From positions 63,542,655 to 63,606,654 of the forward strand of contig JBAIZL010000005.1 in assembly GCA_036971475.1 (NCBI GenBank): 64,000 nucleotides of DNA, written 5' to 3'. Made by a program: the position numbers and the translations under genes. The stretch comes from Prosapia bicincta. Taxonomy: Eukaryota > Arthropoda > Insecta > Hemiptera > Cercopidae. Positions 62,701 to 64,000 of the stretch are shown one piece after another. Numbering within the stretch: the first letter of the stretch is position 1; each line of letters starts with the position of its first letter. The notes below the pieces were generated by a model. The model was not told where the DNA came from. It was given only the letters and a program-made list of their open reading frames with translations, and ran no database searches.

Positions 62701-64000
62701 AGATTTGATCTATAATAAGTATTATAGGAGTTATCGCAATTGTCATAACTTTTCTCTAAAAAAATGCATGAATTATAGTTCATGGATTTTGCGATTTTTA
62801 CAAAAAATGGATTTCTCATTTAAAAGGCATAATAAACGCAGAATAGACCATAGATTCGCATTGTGAATTTAGAATTGATCTATATTAAGTATTATAAGAG
62901 CTATTGCAATTGTCATATATTTGCTCTAAAAAAAATGCATGAATTATAGTTCATGGATTTTGCGATTTCTACAAAAAATGTATTTCTCATTTAAAAGGCA
63001 TAATAAACGCAGAATCGACCATAGATTCGCATTGTGCACTTAGAATTGATCTATAATAAGTATTATAGGAGCTATCGCAATTGTCATAAATTTTCTCTAA
63101 AAAAATGCATGAATTATAGTTCATGGATTTTGCGATTTCTACAAAAAATGGATTTCTCATTTAAAGGCATAATAAACGCAGAATCGACCATAGATTCGCA
63201 TTGTGCTCTTAGAATTGATCTATAATAAGTATTATAGGTGCTATGGCAATTGTCATATATTTGCTCTAAAAAAATGCATGAATTATAGTTCATGGATTTT
63301 GCGATTTTTACAAAAAACGGATTTCTCATTTAAAAGGCATAATAAACGCAGAATCGACCATAGATTCGCATTGTGCACTTAGAATTGATCTATAATAAGT
63401 ATTATAGGAGCTATTGCAATTGTCATATATTTTCTTTAAAAAAATGCATGAATTATAGTTCATGGATTTTACGATTTCTACAAAAAACGGATTTCTCATT
63501 TAAAAGGCATAATAAACGCAGAATCGACCATAGATTTGCATTGTGCTCTTAGATTTGATCTATAATAAGTATTATAGGAGTTATCGCAATTGTAATAACT
63601 TTTCTCTAAAAAAATGCATGAATTATAGTTCATGGATTTTGCGATTTCTACAAAAAATGGATTTCTCATTTAAAAGCATAATAAACGCAGAATAGACCAT
63701 AGATTCGCATTGAGAACTTAGAATTGATCTATATTAAGTATTATAAGAGCTATCGCAATTGTCATATATTTGCTCTAAAAAAAATGCATGAATTATAGTT
63801 CATGGATTTTACGATTTCTACAAAAAATGGATTTCTCATTTAAAAGGCATAATAAACGCAGAATCGACCATAGATTCGCATTGTGCTCTTAGAATGGATC
63901 TATAATAAGTATTATAGGAGCTATGGCGATTGTCATATATTTTCTCTTAAAAAATGCATGAATTATAGTTCATGGATTTTACGATTTCTACAAAAAATGG
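56708..64000 (+). repeat. satellite array, plus orientation (about 43 copies, runs off the window)
   Basis: The same 170-bp monomer. A higher-order unit of about 3915 bp (23 monomers) is seen by matching rare variants, for example GATTATGCG at 56998 and 60913, and the AAAAATGG deletion near 56846 and 60761. A further overlapping duplication links 59972-60163 with 63034-63225 (spacing 3062). No genes are present. Confidence 0.96.
60617..60622. other. empty-site paralogue of the Polinton insertion
   Basis: A single CATAAT. Its left side (60353-60616) matches the left flank of the element at 43960-44223, and its right side matches 56708 onward. It shows the unoccupied target in the next higher-order satellite copy. 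Confidence 0.85.

Noticed and set aside
10515..64000. CRISPR-like array
   Set aside because: The unit is a continuous 170-bp satellite without unique spacers, in a eukaryotic context.

Overview
The window is animal genomic DNA, most likely from an invertebrate. It holds a spliced gene with GT-AG introns, Maverick/Polinton elements, about 40 kb of a ~170-bp satellite, and a Penelope-like or retrozyme-like insertion with a hammerhead ribozyme. Short (AACCT)n runs in the Polinton repeats fit an arthropod TTAGG telomere context, but that is weak evidence; the species cannot be named from the sequence.

Layout. 1-4.0 kb is AT-rich flank with no convincing gene. 4.02-10.5 kb is a decayed, truncated Polinton. 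A piece of its terminal repeat is followed by an integrase, a packaging ATPase, a small Gly-rich protein, an unrecognised ~310-aa protein, a DUF8207-like protein, a fibre-like repeat protein and a matrixin-type metalloprotease cut off at its active site. Most are broken by frameshifts or stops. The element runs straight into the satellite: + orientation 10.5-22.47 kb, - orientation 22.47-43.34 kb, + again 43.34-44.23 kb and 56.70-64.0 kb. Near the first orientation switch sits a 636-bp palindromic insertion (21696-22331) with a 13-bp target duplication. Each arm has GC boxes, a TATA box and a complete type I hammerhead ribozyme.

44230-56701 is a second, intact-looking Polinton-type element of 12,472 bp. 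It has AG-starting termini, a perfect 6-bp target duplication (CATAAT) and terminal inverted repeats of about 4.8 kb per arm. An empty copy of its insertion site survives at 60617 in the neighbouring satellite repeat. Its ~2.9-kb core carries no integrase, polymerase or capsid gene. It carries two divergent cargo genes: a BIR-RING inhibitor-of-apoptosis protein (minus strand) and a six-exon RING protein (plus strand). A diverged piece of the same terminal repeat lies beside the integrase at 4 kb, so the two elements probably belong to one family: a formerly autonomous virus-like member and a non-autonomous member carrying ubiquitin-ligase/anti-apoptosis genes. A TGACGTCA-centred module occurs in the terminal repeats and again in the promoter between the two cargo genes.
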